From Anisus vortex (Eukaryota > Mollusca > Gastropoda > Planorbidae), in assembly GCA_949126835.1 (NCBI GenBank), contig OX421499.1, forward strand, positions 8,201,026-8,265,025: a stretch of DNA of 64,000 nucleotides. The letters run 5' to 3'. The notes under the pieces were generated by a model. That model worked only from the letters and a program-made list of their open reading frames with translations, did not search any database and was not told where the DNA came from. Below, one piece after another: positions 34,530-45,856 of this stretch. Position 1 is the first letter of the stretch. Each line of letters begins with the position of its first letter. Both the position numbers and the translations under genes were made by a program.

Positions 34530-34940
34530 TCATAATTCATCATTAACCTTTTCCATTTAAAACAAAAATAAAATATAGCAGTACAGGCTACGAAGTCTCC
34601 AACGAAGTCGGAGATATGTCGACTGTTCCAACTGAGGAACAGTGTGGGAGCATCAGAAAACGGACATACACGCAACCATAAAGCTTTCTAATGAAATATG
34701 AGAGTACAGGCTACACAACAATAAACAAACTGGATTGGACTATATTGCCTGCGGATGTGCCGTTTCGTTGCAATTCGGCCTTCAAATTTAAATGTAGGTC
34801 ACGAAACTCGGCCAGATTCTTTTAGGCGTTTCAACTCGTTTTACCAGCTTTCTTAAAATAGAATATATTATTCACACTTACGTTTAAAAACGCAAAAAGA
34901 ACAAAACAAAATCAACTCACAACTTTATTTTGCCTATCTT

Positions 34941-34971
<31 letters not shown>

Positions 34972-35365
34972 CTGTTTTTGTTTTTGTTTGTTTGTTTATC
35001 AATAAATATAAGTTGCACAGTTCTAAAGGATGCGCAGAAGCTAGGGTCTCCGCGCGGCTTTGTTAGAGCCTGATACAGGTTCTAAATTGAAATAAAATTC
35101 TAATCAAACACAAAATTATAAAGACTCCAGACCAGAGGGGTGGGACAAGGGGAGTTGTTCCGATGTTGATTCCTTAATTATTTCCCTGTGCCTTAATGTG
35201 TTCACGTCTTACTTTTTTTTTAAAAACAAAACATTATGATAAAAATTAAGTCATCTGTTTGTTTTAGTTTAACTTTAAAAAATGGAATGACTTATAAGGT
35301 TTTAAAGACGTTCCTTCTAGACAGAATATTAAAACGTCTACTAGCCCCCAAACTGCTGCATGGCG
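34530..35365. other. No gene recognised; T31 tract
   Basis: A pure T run of about 31 nt sits at 34,941-34,971, followed by GTTT repeats. No coding signal was seen. Confidence 0.4.
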
Positions 35366-35690
35366 TCAGGGATAGTATCTTATCTTATATACCTATATTA
35401 CAGACGCTCCTTCTGAAAAGAAGATATTGCACCCTACGCTCATCCGTGCTGCGAGTCTAGCCTTGCATGTTTGTTAACGTTTTAAATGATTTTAAGTTGC
35501 TGATTTTCCTGGTGTGTTCAGGAACCCATTCCATGCCCGAATGCCACTCGGGAAAAATGAGTAGCCTACTTTTATGCATTTGTTCTCGCATAAGGGATAA
35601 CAAAAATGTTTCTGTCCTCATGTTTATCTGAGCATTGCAACAGGTTGTTCTTCAAGTTATTGGGTTGTGTTTCTAAATTAGAGGGATCGA
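35366..35690 (-). pseudogene. LINE family B 3' fragment, inverse
   Basis: The lower-coordinate end has TATCTTATCTTATATACC and TACAGACGCTCCTTCTG, the reverse complement of the family tail. It continues through CGAGTCTAGCCTTGCATG, CCATTCCATGCCCGAATGCC and TCTGAGCATTGCAACAGG. It is truncated at TCTAAATTAGAG. Confidence 0.75.
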
Positions 35691-36620
35691 GTCGGCGACG
35701 TGTCGGTTAACAGTCCGATGAAATAACGAAAAGAAAAAAATAATTTCCAAAAGTGATAATAGGCAATAAATACGAATTTATAATAATATTGATAATTTTA
35801 AACTTACTTTAAAGTTGAAGGGTTAAGTATGGTGGTTTGCACTCAGTAACACCAAGTTCAAGATAAAACCGTATCGGGTGCTGACATCTGCTTAGCCTAC
35901 CGAGTAAAGATGAGAAAAGCTTATCTCCATGAAATTCATTATTAATCTTTTTTTTTTTTAAATGTTTAGTGTTGAAGGAACTACCAGTCTCAACGAGGGC
36001 ATCCACACATTTTATTGACCGTGTCCGATTCACTTTAGCAACGATAACGCAACTTGGGTTACAATGTAAACAATAGGACAGGGTGGCGTCCCCTTGGATG
36101 CTGACAAGCAGACGTTATCCCGAGTGATTTAGAGTTATCTTCCCTTCACCACAAATCTTGGTTTCACTTAGCAACGACTGCATTATCTTGTTGCCAACCT
36201 GATAAAAAAAAGAGGCTATTCTCAATGGCTGAGAATGAAAGCGTTGCAGAATTATGAAAAGTAAAGAGTAGAAAGTCGGACAGAAAAGAAAACATCTTTT
36301 AAAAATTAATTTGAAGGTTACATATTTTTAGACTCCATAGTTTGTAGCCTATAAGTTGAAATCACCGGGCTGTGCACACCTGTTGCCAACTTTCAAATAG
36401 CTGACGCGTGAGTCAATCAGCGCGAGAAGGATGGGAAAAACTGTTAGACCGTTAAAATGGCACTAATTATGTATTATTCAGAATAAAAGTAAATGTGCAT
36501 GGATAGACAACAAGGGTATATGTATGTATAATTCTTGGTATTATAATTATAATAATTATTTAACAATTTAATTAATGTGAAAAAAAAAACACATTTTATA
36601 AAACAGCGATAGTCTAACGC
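35691..36620. other. No gene recognised
   Basis: The TTAACAGTCCGATGAA block near 35,707 recalls TTGACAGTCCGGTGAA at 10,606 inside a hAT element. Otherwise nothing is identifiable. Confidence 0.35.
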
Positions 36621-36780
36621 AGGGGTTGGCAACCTATGTCTCGCGTGCCAGACATGGCACGCAGAAGACCCCCAAAAAGTCAATTTTGCCTGTTCTACTA
36701 GAAATTGACTGCTAGAGCAGTATGAATTTTAAGCGGTTGGCACGCTGGATGAATTAGAATTCCTACTTTGGCAAGCTTTT
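36621..36780. mobile_element. hAT MITE, right end degraded
   Basis: The left end CAGGGGTTGGCAACCTATG is followed by GTGCCAGACATGGCACGCAG, and the interior TTGGCACGCTGGATGAATTA matches other members. The right end (TTTGGCAAGCTTTT) is poorly kept and no target duplication was found. Confidence 0.65.
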
Positions 36781-38017
36781 ATAAAAAAAAAAGTTGACGG
36801 ATGTGGAGAAAGGACGTCCCAATCGAATGATATTTTAAAGCCGATAATGATAATAGCTTCATCACTGCAATTAAAGTCTGCAGTAGTCTGCCAGTAGTGC
36901 CATTTATTGACATGTTAACTGAATGTTTTTTTTTTCAAGGAGAACTAATTAACCTCAGAGTTAAAAGATACCCAAGAGACACACCTGCAAGTAAACATGT
37001 TTACGTATAGGCCTACTGCCCAATGGTGAATATTAAGAAAAAAGATATGACTATGTTTTTTAGGGTAACACAATTTGAGGTAGATTGTTTTAAGTGGAAT
37101 CGTTTTATGGCCGTACAGCCAATAACGCAATTTTGGTTATGAGGCCCTCAAACCCTTAAACTCACTTGTAATAACACTTTACAACATTTTGTTTTTATGA
37201 TTTAACTCGAAATTAGAAGAAAAAAAAGATGTTCTAGTATAGTATAGCATTGTAATGTAAGATAAATCAGACAACGCACAATATTCCACCATGTCTGGGA
37301 TAGAATATCCACAATCACGGACCTCAAGAAACAATTATGGCAACAATCAAGAGGCGCAAGTTAATAATAATAATAATTGGTCATTTATATCGCGCCTCAC
37401 TCCATGCTAATGCAAGCATGCTCAGCGTTATTATCCAAGTGCATGAAATTTCTAATGTGTATATTAATTTTTCATTATTATTATTTCTTCAAGTAATTAT
37501 CACATTTAATGTAGTAATTGAATTAAATTGATTAATTATTAATTAAAATAATTTGAATAATATTTGTCAGAATTGTTTAATCTAATTATACGTCTATTAT
37601 TTTGAAATATTATAATTTCTTGTGGTAAAAAAAACAGTTTTAATATGGTGATAACACATCATTAATTATAAATGAGTCATAAATGTCATTGACCACACAG
37701 GGCAAATAACTGCCAAGATATGCTATCAACTAATATCGTAAAAATGGCATGATCTACTTTCTCGTCAAGACTGTGGTGAAGAAAATAGACCCCAGGCTCC
37801 TATGACGAGTCGGCCCAGGTGTTGGAGAGGTTCACCTGAGAAGTGAGACACCTGGGGGAAAACTGGTTTACTAAACCAAAAACAGTAGGTTACTAGAATT
37901 GCAAGGTAACATTTTGTTGTAGACACTACGGCCAGCCACACAGACAGTCAAAGATTTTAGAAAATTATGAAGGGCTCTTTAAGGTGCTAGAAATTGTCTA
38001 GGGCCTAGGGTGAAAAG
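36781..38017. other. Noncoding, with a LINE tail at 37,355-37,435
   Basis: An AATAATAATAATAATTGG tail and CGCGCCTCACTCCATGCT, AGCATGCTCAGCG blocks mark the 3' end of a minus-strand copy of LINE family 'a'. The rest is AT-rich without signal. Confidence 0.55.
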
Positions 38018-38385
38018 ATCGGCCTACGGATAAAGGGATGAGAAAAGGCCTACAGATAAAGAGTGGCATAATGTATGTGCAATAATGGCCTACATATAGG
38101 CCTAAAAGAGATGGTCCACAGGTAAAAAGATTGGCCTACAGATAAAAGAATCTGCCTATAGATTATACACATGACCTACAGATAAAGAGATTGCCCTACA
38201 TATTAAAGGATTAGTCTACAGATTGACCTAAATGGATTGACATAAAAATAAAGGGATTTGGCTGCACATAAAAGGGATTGGCCTACAAATAAAGTAGGCG
38301 AATAGGCCTACAAATAATAAAAATGGGCGACAAATAAATAAATTGACCTACAGATGCATGACTAAGAATCGCCCACAAGAAACAG
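38018..38385 (+). repeat. Degenerate GGCCTACAGATAAA minisatellite
   Basis: About 15 diverged units built on GATTGGCCTACAGATAAAAG, with spacing varying from about 20 to 28 bp, fill this segment. Recognisable cores stand near 38,018, 38,049, 38,088, 38,133, 38,172, 38,211, 38,278 and 38,308. It ends about 150 bp before the LTR element. Confidence 0.75.
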
Positions 38386-38539
38386 TCTCAAACTGACCTA
38401 GTGGTAATGAGCTGACTTAGCATAATTTAATTAATTTAATTGCTTGAGGTATTTCACTTTTAATGATCTGTAATTATGTTTCTGTGCTTTGCATGTATTT
38501 GTTGACAGTTTGTTAGTGTAATAGATCAAGTCTTCCTTG

Positions 38540-39214
38540 TGTCATGTATATTGTTTTTCCAAGAATTGGAACACGCAATGTTTATTCTCCTCTCTCTCTC
38601 TTTTCTTACTACACGCGATATTAGGACGTTTAGTAGGAAAACGAAAGGTTCTAGGTAATGCTGGGATTCTGTGTTGATCTCAAATTCTCAGAGTCTGGGA
38701 ACGACTCATTATTTAATAGGGGAAGTTCCTATCGTTTTTGTTATGAGTTTTGTAATGATACCATGATTTTCACCCCTACTGGTAATGGGTCTATCCCTTG
38801 CACCACTCGGATAGTATTTAATGATTTGTTTTGTCTGAAAGACAGAGAGTTTTCAAAAGATGTTCCTTTGAACGTTTGTGTTTGCACTATTTTATTCTAA
38901 CTGTACATAATAGATATATTGTATATATTGAACATACCACCTGAAATAAACTATCAACAACAGTTACACTGAAGCTTCTTTGTCAAGTTACTATCCTATT
39001 GTGTTGTATACATTACTATAAGATTTATCTACTACCATAATTTACAAGAGAGGAAATGTTGGAATACAAATACTGAATTTGTGCCCAGGACTATAAGAAG
39101 AGTTCGTGTAATACTGAAACATAAATACTAATAATTAAAGTCTCCCCTAGGACTAACGAGAATTATCAGCAAGATCTACACAGCTCTGGCCACAAGGGGA
39201 TTGTGGACGTAACA
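38540..39214 (+). repeat. 5' LTR
   Basis: 675 bp, starting TGTCATGTATATTG and ending ATTGTGGACGTAACA, identical by eye to 45,857-46,531. An AATAAA lies at 38,945-38,950. An 80-codon open frame (38,658-38,900) lies inside the LTR and is duplicated in the 3' LTR. It has no known domain and probably is chance. Confidence 0.95.
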
Positions 39215-39581
39215 AAATTTGGTGGTCTCGCCCGGTATATTTGAGTTCTACTTTTCCTGACCTAGGATTGACAAGATTTGGTAGTCTCGTTCGGTAGATT
39301 TGAGTTCTACTTTTCTTGATCTAGCTGACCTATAAATATTTTGTGACATTAGTAGTACTGAGAGCGGCATATTTGTGTTTCGTTTTCAGGACTGTGAAAC
39401 TATTCTTTTTAAAAAGAGGAGAGAACTGGTTTGCGTTTTTATTCCTTGGGAAGTGTGAAGATTCCACGAAGTGTTTAATATTATATTGTGCAAATTTCTG
39501 GACAAATCGTAAGTTGGAACTTTATATTTTATTAAACAATATATACTACTCTACTATAACAAATATTTCGAACGCTATACT
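39215..39581 (+). other. Leader with tandemly duplicated primer-binding-site-like block
   Basis: ATTTGGTGGTCTCGCCCGG (39,217) and ATTTGGTAGTCTCGTTCGG (39,276) are 59 bp apart, each followed by a TTTGAGTTCTACTTTTC block. The first TGG is six bases past the LTR, the usual place for a tRNA primer site. I could not match it to a particular tRNA. Confidence 0.6.
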
Positions 39582-42500
39582 ATGGCTTCGAATATATCAA
39601 GTGAGGAACTTAATGCCATGTCATTTGCTGAACTAAAAGAATTAGCTGAGTCCTTTGGGATTGAGGCAGGACAGGCAAGACCTAATCGTAATCGTTTGAC
39701 CAAAGAAATTATGACATGTTTGAACGGGCAGAATGCCATGAACACTGGTAGTGTAGTTGAAGTGGGACAGAACGATATCAATGAAGGTTATGTAGCTCCC
39801 AGTGGGGGCGAGGTAATTGCCCACGGAGACGAGGTAAGAAATATGTCATCTAGATCATCAAACAATGATGAAGATGAAGGGTTGAGTGAAAACCTAAAAT
39901 TCCAATTAGCTATGAAGAGAATGGAATTAGAAAGTATGGAAAGGAGGGAAAATGAAAGAATTAGGATTGAAAGCAGAGAAAGGATAGAGATGGCACGCAT
40001 GAACAGACCTGACCATCGTAGGGACAGCAATGGTATGGATATTAGCGCAATGAAGCAACACTTGCCTATATTCAGAGAAGAAGATGTTCAAGATTTCTTT
40101 TTGCTTTTTGAGAGGATAGCTGTAGATTATCAGTTCCCTGATGATAAGATGGCTTTATTGTTAAGGTCAACTCTCAACAAAGGAAAAGCATTGGACGTAG
40201 TGTTGAGTTTAACACCCGAGGAAATAAATGACTATGAAGTAATCAAAGATAGGGTGCTAAAAAGTTATTCCCTGACACCAGAAAAATATAGAAAGCTATT
40301 TAGAGACAGAAAGAAGGCATATGATCAAACTCATGTAGACTTTTTGAGACAAAAGGAGAAAATGTTAGAGCAGTGGCTAAGGTCACAGAATGTAAGTGAG
40401 TTTGATAAACTCAAGAACCTAATATTGTTTGAGGAATTCAATGATTGTATTCGAGTGGATATTAAAACCCACATCTCAGACCGAGGGGTTGAAGATGTGC
40501 ATGAAGCTGCTAGATTGGCAGATAACTATGCCATAATTCACGCCAGCATAAAGCCATATTATGCTGACAAACCCAAAGTGAACAAACCAGAGCCCAAGGA
40601 GGCTAGTAAACCAAAAGAGACAAGTGAAAACAATAATAAGAACAGTGGTGTAAATAATAATAGTAACTTAGTTCATTTCAGGAAGCAGACAGATGTAAAT
40701 AAAGCAAAGGTGGTATGTTTCAATTGCAAGAAAGAGGGCCACATGAAGAAAGATTGTTGGATCCTTACCAAGAAGCAAGGTGCTATTCTACACTGTGCCA
40801 GAGTGCAGAAAGACAGCAAGCAGACAGAAGAAGTGTGCAACACAGGGTCAAGAAACTCAAAAGAAATGCGGCCGGCATCGCCCATAGTTGTGGAGTCGAT
40901 GGTTTTTGAGAACAGTCTATCTAAGGTAAAAAAGAATAGCTGTACTCAATCTATTATGCTTTCAGAAGGCCGTGAGGAACAGATGGTTCCTGAAGTCCCG
41001 GAAGAGGACGACCTATCCGATTTTCGACCCTTTGTCTACGAGGGGACAGTGTCGACAGAAGTCGATGTACTCAGCAAGAAGAAAATACAGATATTACGTG
41101 ACACGGGTTCTGCTGTCAGCGTGATCCTGGAGGGCAGTGTGCCGTTAACGGATGCCACCAGTACCGGTGAGTCTGTTGTGCTGAGAGGTGCTAGTATGGA
41201 GGCTGTGGAAGCTCCACTGCACAGAATAAAACTCGAGTCGGATATTTTTACAGGTAACATCGTAGTGGGAGTGTGGCGCGCACTACCCGTCAAAGGCGTT
41301 TCCATGATATTAGGAAATGACATTATGGGCGGCAGAGTCACTGTCGAGCCCATGGTTAAAGTGTTGGAGACAAAGATGGCGGAGGACAAAAACCTACGTC
41401 CTGCCAATGAACGCCCAACATGTGCACTGACAAGAGCAATGCATAAAAAGAAGTCGGTAAAGACTCCTGCTACGCCGTGTAGTGCAACGAAAGATGTGTT
41501 TGTCTGTTCTGAAGACACACATGCGAATGAAACAGTGATAACAGAAACACCTGACATCGATTTAAGTGCTACGTTCTTTGCTGAACTAACAACTGGTGAT
41601 GCAACCGAGAACGATAACATTTTGTCACCAAAGCAGAAATTGGTGAAAGAACAATTGAATGACGAAGTAATAATGCAACTCAGAATGAAAGCTGTTGATG
41701 AAAAGACTGCAGATGCAATGGCGGAATGTTTCTACATGAAAGATGAAGTGTTGATGAGAAAGTCGAAACCGCTCAACTCAGGTACAAACGAGTGGGACAG
41801 TATTCACCAGATTGTAATACCTAAGTGCTATCGTCAAGATATACTGCGTATGGCGCATGATCTTCCTTTCGCTGGTCACATGGGAGTCCGAAAAACGCAC
41901 CACCGTATCCTCCCTTACTTCTACTGGCCAGGACTGAGAAGAGATGTCGAACAATACTGCAAGACTTGCCACGTATGCCAAATGGTAGGACGTCCTAACC
42001 AACGAATTCCTGTCGCTCCACTCCAGCCGATACCAGCGTTCGACGAACCATTCAGTCATATACTCATTGATTGCGTGGGCCCGTTGCCGAAAACAAAAGC
42101 CGGTTTTCAATACCTGCTCACAGTCATGTGTTCATCCACTCGCTTCCCGGAAGCCATTCCGTTGCGGAACATAACAACAGTGAAGGTGGTAGACGCCCTG
42201 ACAAATTTCTTCACACGTTATGGCCTACCGAAGACAGTACAGTCCGACCAGGGGACTAACTTTACTTCGAACATTTTCAAACAAGTCATGGAACAATTAG
42301 GGATAAGCCATAGGCTATCAAGTGCCTATCATCCTGAGAGCCAGGGAGCTCTGGAAAGGTTTCATCAGACATTAAAATCGATGCTTAAAAAGTACTGTTA
42401 TGAAAACGAGAAAGACTGGGATAAGGGTGTGCCTTATGTACTGTTCGCTGCAAGGGAGGCCACTCAGGAATCCCTGGGGTTTAGCCCATTCGAACTTGTG

Positions 42501-43391
42501 TATGGACACTCAGTCAGAGGTCCGTTGAAACTTCTACATGAAACTTGGCTAACGGACAGTGAACCGATTGGACTTTTGTCATATGTAGATAAATTTAAAA
42601 ATAGGCTTTATCATGCTTTTAACCATGTGAAGATTCATTTTCCACAGATGCAGGAGCGTATGAGACAGAACTATGACCGTAAAGCTACAGCTAGAACTTT
42701 TGCACCAGGTGACAAAGTTCTTGTGTTTCTACCTTTGCAAAATCAGCCTTTAAGTGCAAAGTTTAGTGGACCCTATGAGATAGAGTCAAAGCTTGGCGAG
42801 GTCAATTATTTGATAAAGACTCCTGACCGGAGACAAAAGCAGAGGGTATGCCATATTAATTTGCTTAAGCCCTATGTTTCCAGGGAAAAGAGTAAACCAC
42901 GGGAGGTCCCCATGATTTCATTAGCTAGGGTCCCGACGGATTTATCTAGGATAGAATATAAGTTTGCAGAAAGTAAACTTAATAATACAGATGCCCTTAA
43001 GAGTTTAGATACAAGGCTAGAACATCTTCCGGTAGAAGATAAGGAGAAGATTATTGAGCTGGTACATGAAAATAAGTCAATGTTTACAAATGTTCCCAGT
43101 AGGACACATGTCATAGAGCACGATGTAGTGTTAACCGAGGGTGCCAGGTCTATTAAACAGCATCCATTTGACCCCATCAGACCTGAGCATATTAAATTAA
43201 ATGTAAAGTATATGTTAGAAGATGACATAGGAGAAAAATGTGATAGCAAATGGTCTACACCCTGTGTGATGGTACCAAAAGCCGACCACACACTGCAGTT
43301 TTATAGAGACCTTGGGAAATTAAGTAATTTGACAAAGACCGACTGGTATCCCATTCCCCGTATCATCGACAAGATAGAGACAAGGTCATAG
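39582..43391 (+). CDS. Gag-protease-integrase polyprotein with truncated RT
   Basis: 1269 codons from ATG 39,582, uninterrupted. In order: an N-terminal SAP-like helix pair (about 8-45); a Glu/Arg/Met-rich coiled coil (about 95-145); a gag capsid region (about 150-330); a CCHC knuckle C379/C382/H387/C392; an aspartic protease with DTG at 507-509 and an ILGND flap-side block; an integrase with H759/H766/C796/C799 zinc finger and DD35E core (D830, D889, E925); a C-terminal integrase tail (KFSGPYEI ... HINLLKPY); then the start of reverse transcriptase (WSTPCVMVPKAD, LTKTDWYPIPRI), ending at ETRS-stop. The catalytic RT motifs and RNase H are missing. Proteolytic maturation would yield Gag, protease and integrase. 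Intact core residues suggest those parts could fold. Confidence 0.9.
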   Translation: MASNISSEELNAMSFAELKELAESFGIEAGQARPNRNRLTKEIMTCLNGQNAMNTGSVVEVGQNDINEGYVAPSGGEVIAHGDEVRNMSSRSSNNDEDEGLSENLKFQLAMKRMELESMERRENERIRIESRERIEMARMNRPDHRRDSNGMDISAMKQHLPIFREEDVQDFFLLFERIAVDYQFPDDKMALLLRSTLNKGKALDVVLSLTPEEINDYEVIKDRVLKSYSLTPEKYRKLFRDRKKAYDQTHVDFLRQKEKMLEQWLRSQNVSEFDKLKNLILFEEFNDCIRVDIKTHISDRGVEDVHEAARLADNYAIIHASIKPYYADKPKVNKPEPKEASKPKETSENNNKNSGVNNNSNLVHFRKQTDVNKAKVVCFNCKKEGHMKKDCWILTKKQGAILHCARVQKDSKQTEEVCNTGSRNSKEMRPASPIVVESMVFENSLSKVKKNSCTQSIMLSEGREEQMVPEVPEEDDLSDFRPFVYEGTVSTEVDVLSKKKIQILRDTGSAVSVILEGSVPLTDATSTGESVVLRGASMEAVEAPLHRIKLESDIFTGNIVVGVWRALPVKGVSMILGNDIMGGRVTVEPMVKVLETKMAEDKNLRPANERPTCALTRAMHKKKSVKTPATPCSATKDVFVCSEDTHANETVITETPDIDLSATFFAELTTGDATENDNILSPKQKLVKEQLNDEVIMQLRMKAVDEKTADAMAECFYMKDEVLMRKSKPLNSGTNEWDSIHQIVIPKCYRQDILRMAHDLPFAGHMGVRKTHHRILPYFYWPGLRRDVEQYCKTCHVCQMVGRPNQRIPVAPLQPIPAFDEPFSHILIDCVGPLPKTKAGFQYLLTVMCSSTRFPEAIPLRNITTVKVVDALTNFFTRYGLPKTVQSDQGTNFTSNIFKQVMEQLGISHRLSSAYHPESQGALERFHQTLKSMLKKYCYENEKDWDKGVPYVLFAAREATQESLGFSPFELVYGHSVRGPLKLLHETWLTDSEPIGLLSYVDKFKNRLYHAFNHVKIHFPQMQERMRQNYDRKATARTFAPGDKVLVFLPLQNQPLSAKFSGPYEIESKLGEVNYLIKTPDRRQKQRVCHINLLKPYVSREKSKPREVPMISLARVPTDLSRIEYKFAESKLNNTDALKSLDTRLEHLPVEDKEKIIELVHENKSMFTNVPSRTHVIEHDVVLTEGARSIKQHPFDPIRPEHIKLNVKYMLEDDIGEKCDSKWSTPCVMVPKADHTLQFYRDLGKLSNLTKTDWYPIPRIIDKIETRS

Positions 43392-43423
43392 CTGATACTC
43401 TATCTCGGGTGCTACATGATTGA
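43382..43423 (+). pseudogene. RNase H C-terminal relic, out of frame
   Basis: In the +1 frame relative to the polyprotein, 13 codons read KVIADTLSRVLHD then TGA. The (V)IADTLSR motif is the standard end of Ty3/Gypsy RNase H. It overlaps the last codons of the polyprotein frame, so this is the right-hand side of the deletion junction. Confidence 0.8.
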
Positions 43424-44098
43424 CTGAATAACCCATACTTCTTTTTCAGATCATCTCACTTATTCATTAAGAATGTGTCATGATAACCTATCATTCGTTT
43501 GAATTTTGATTATGGAATACCTATAGAATACTTGTATCATACAGAAGTCAAGTCTTTTGAAAGTATTAATAATTCTTATAATCATGTATAATATTGATGT
43601 TCTGATATATTTTAAATTCATTTGATTATGGAAAAGAAATTCCATTTAAATGTTGATGCATGATGCAATAAATATATAATATGCACGTATTTACTTAATA
43701 TGGATGGATAAAAGTAATTGTCATCACATGCAATTAAGTGGGAAAACTTTGAGCTAGTTGATTTATTATCTTGTTTTATTTTAGTTAATGAATGGAACTA
43801 AATAATAATATGTACAATTTTTATCTTAGAAAGAGATGTAATATCAATTGGTATAGATTAATAGATAATATTGGAAATCTATTGCTAAATTGCTATATCA
43901 TGGTAATAGAATGGGAAAAACTAGTGGATATTCACTATGTTGTATATAGGTTGTTATATATTCCATATATCCAGGAATGGAGGGAAACAAAGGTACCTAA
44001 AGGTGTGCACTCATTCAACCCTGGAAAAATCTTTTATATTAAACTTTTAAATTTGCCAAAAACGCATAATAGTGGATTACATTTTAATATTTAGATTA
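43424..44098 (+). other. 3' internal noncoding region of the LTR element
   Basis: AT-rich. A 100-codon open frame at 43,792-44,094 (starting MELNNNMYNF) shows no recognisable domain or envelope features and is probably fortuitous. Confidence 0.5.
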
Positions 44099-45285
44099 GG
44101 GGAGAGGGGGGCACGTTGATACACATTTTACATTTTTGTACATTAATTTCAAACCATTATATTTAGAGTGGATATAAATACTTTTATTTGTTCCCTTAGA
44201 TATCCTGCATCTTTTTATCTAAAAATTTTATTCATTTGAATATATTTAAAATAAATATAGCTCTAAAAGCAATGTAAAATAATTTGTATCAACTTGCCCC
44301 GTGCAGGGGCAAGATGATACACATTATGGGGCAAGCTGATACATTGAATAAGATTTAATAATTACACTAATACAGTGACAATTTAACAAAGTAAATAACC
44401 CAAAACTATTATTTTATTGTTTATTTTATTATTTAGAACAATTTTGGTCAATAAAACTTCTATCGTATCCCCATGTTGGGACTTTCTTTTACATCTTCGC
44501 ACCATCTGAAATTACAAACAATTAAAAACAATTATTATCCCTGGCAATTTAATACAGTTAAACTAAATTTTAAAATCGCAATAATCGTAAAATAATATGA
44601 TAAATAATAGTTTAATAGTAATGAATTTAATTAAAACTTTTTATTAGATGCCTGTATAAGGCCTAAGCATTAAACTTAAACCCCTGGGCTAATTCTAATA
44701 AATAGGAATAACACTAGCTAGACATAAAAAGTAAAGCAAAAATAAATGAAAATGATTTAAATGTAAGCTAAACTCAATGAACCTAACACTCTCATTAAAT
44801 ATAAATACATTTTTGTAAAAAAATAAATATTATTCTATGTTTAAATGCTTCTCCATAGGGGTAAATAGGTAACCGGATATAGTATCAATGTGCCCCGAAA
44901 CGGCTGTATCAACTTGCCCCACTACACCACATTGCCTTAATTCGACTACATTAAAAACAAAACGCAAAAAACATAATCGTAATTTAAATAAAAGTATTCA
45001 GGAATCCCCATTTAACCTAAATAAAAAGATGATAAAATAAAAGTACTTACCGTTTCTGTGAAATCTCTTACGTAATAGTACGTCAATATTTTTCAAAAGT
45101 CGCTCAAATTTCAATTTTCCTCACAGTATTATCAATTCTGACACGAGCGAAGCCATTTTTATATCGAAATTAGGGGAAGTAGAAAGCTATTTCCCGTACT
45201 AACTCTTCTGCGCATACGTAGTATAATAGCTGTAAAAAACAATTTGTATCAACCTGCCCCCGTATCAACCTGCCCCCCTCTCCCC
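44099..45285. mobile_element. Nested MITE with TA target and repeated GTATCAACYTGCCCC motifs
   Basis: The ends GGGGAGAGGGGGGCACGTTG and (inverted) GGGGAGAGGGGGGCAGGTTG match, flanked by TA on both sides, as in Tc1/mariner/pogo-type insertions. The motif GTATCAACYTGCCCC or its inverse occurs about eight times: at the two ends, near 44,287-44,343 (including an inverted pair around GTGCAG), near 44,882-44,930, and twice in tandem at 45,246-45,278. No transposase. 1187 bp. Confidence 0.85.
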
Positions 45286-45856
45286 TACTGTAGTAATCGT
45301 AACTGGAGTGTATTTTCTCCTCGTATTTGAGAAAAGGGGAAGTATCATCATCTTAGGTATGAACCCTGTTAATGTCAAGTTGACACTGTAATTTAAAGGG
45401 GAAGTAACCTATAGTTTGATTCGAGTTATGTATTACTTATCTTTTGGTTTGTATATTAGAAGTAAACTGTTGAAAATTGACAGAGTTTGAGCAATGTTAT
45501 ATTTGTTTAAATAGATTAAGACTTTTTGCAAATTTTTGGTGGAAATCCACACAACTGTACATAGTTAAAATAAGAATGACTAGAATATTTTTGAATTATT
45601 TGTACTTGTTGAGACATTAGTTAATATTAATACTAACGGTGAAATATTTGTCCATCACGTTATAATCACAATTACCATTGGGTAGTGACACTTTTCATAA
45701 TTTAGTTGTGCCAGTGAGCCATGTTTGCTTAAATTGTCTAATAATCTTCCATTGATTGTTGGTTATTAAAACGATGGTGTTAAGTACGAAAAATGTACCA
45801 TGTTGAGTATTACTTGGGTAATTATGGTACATTATTTCTTTCATTGGGTGGGGGCG
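45286..45856 (+). other. 3' end of internal region before the 3' LTR
   Basis: Noncoding. The last bases before the LTR, GGGTGGGGGCG, could serve as a short polypurine tract. Confidence 0.5.

Noticed and set aside
38658..38900. 80-codon frame in the LTR, repeated identically at 45,975-46,217
   Set aside because: Identity follows from LTR duplication and says nothing about selection; no domain seen.
43792..44094. Candidate envelope or accessory gene in the LTR element
   Set aside because: No signal peptide, no clear membrane segment and AT-driven composition; likely chance.
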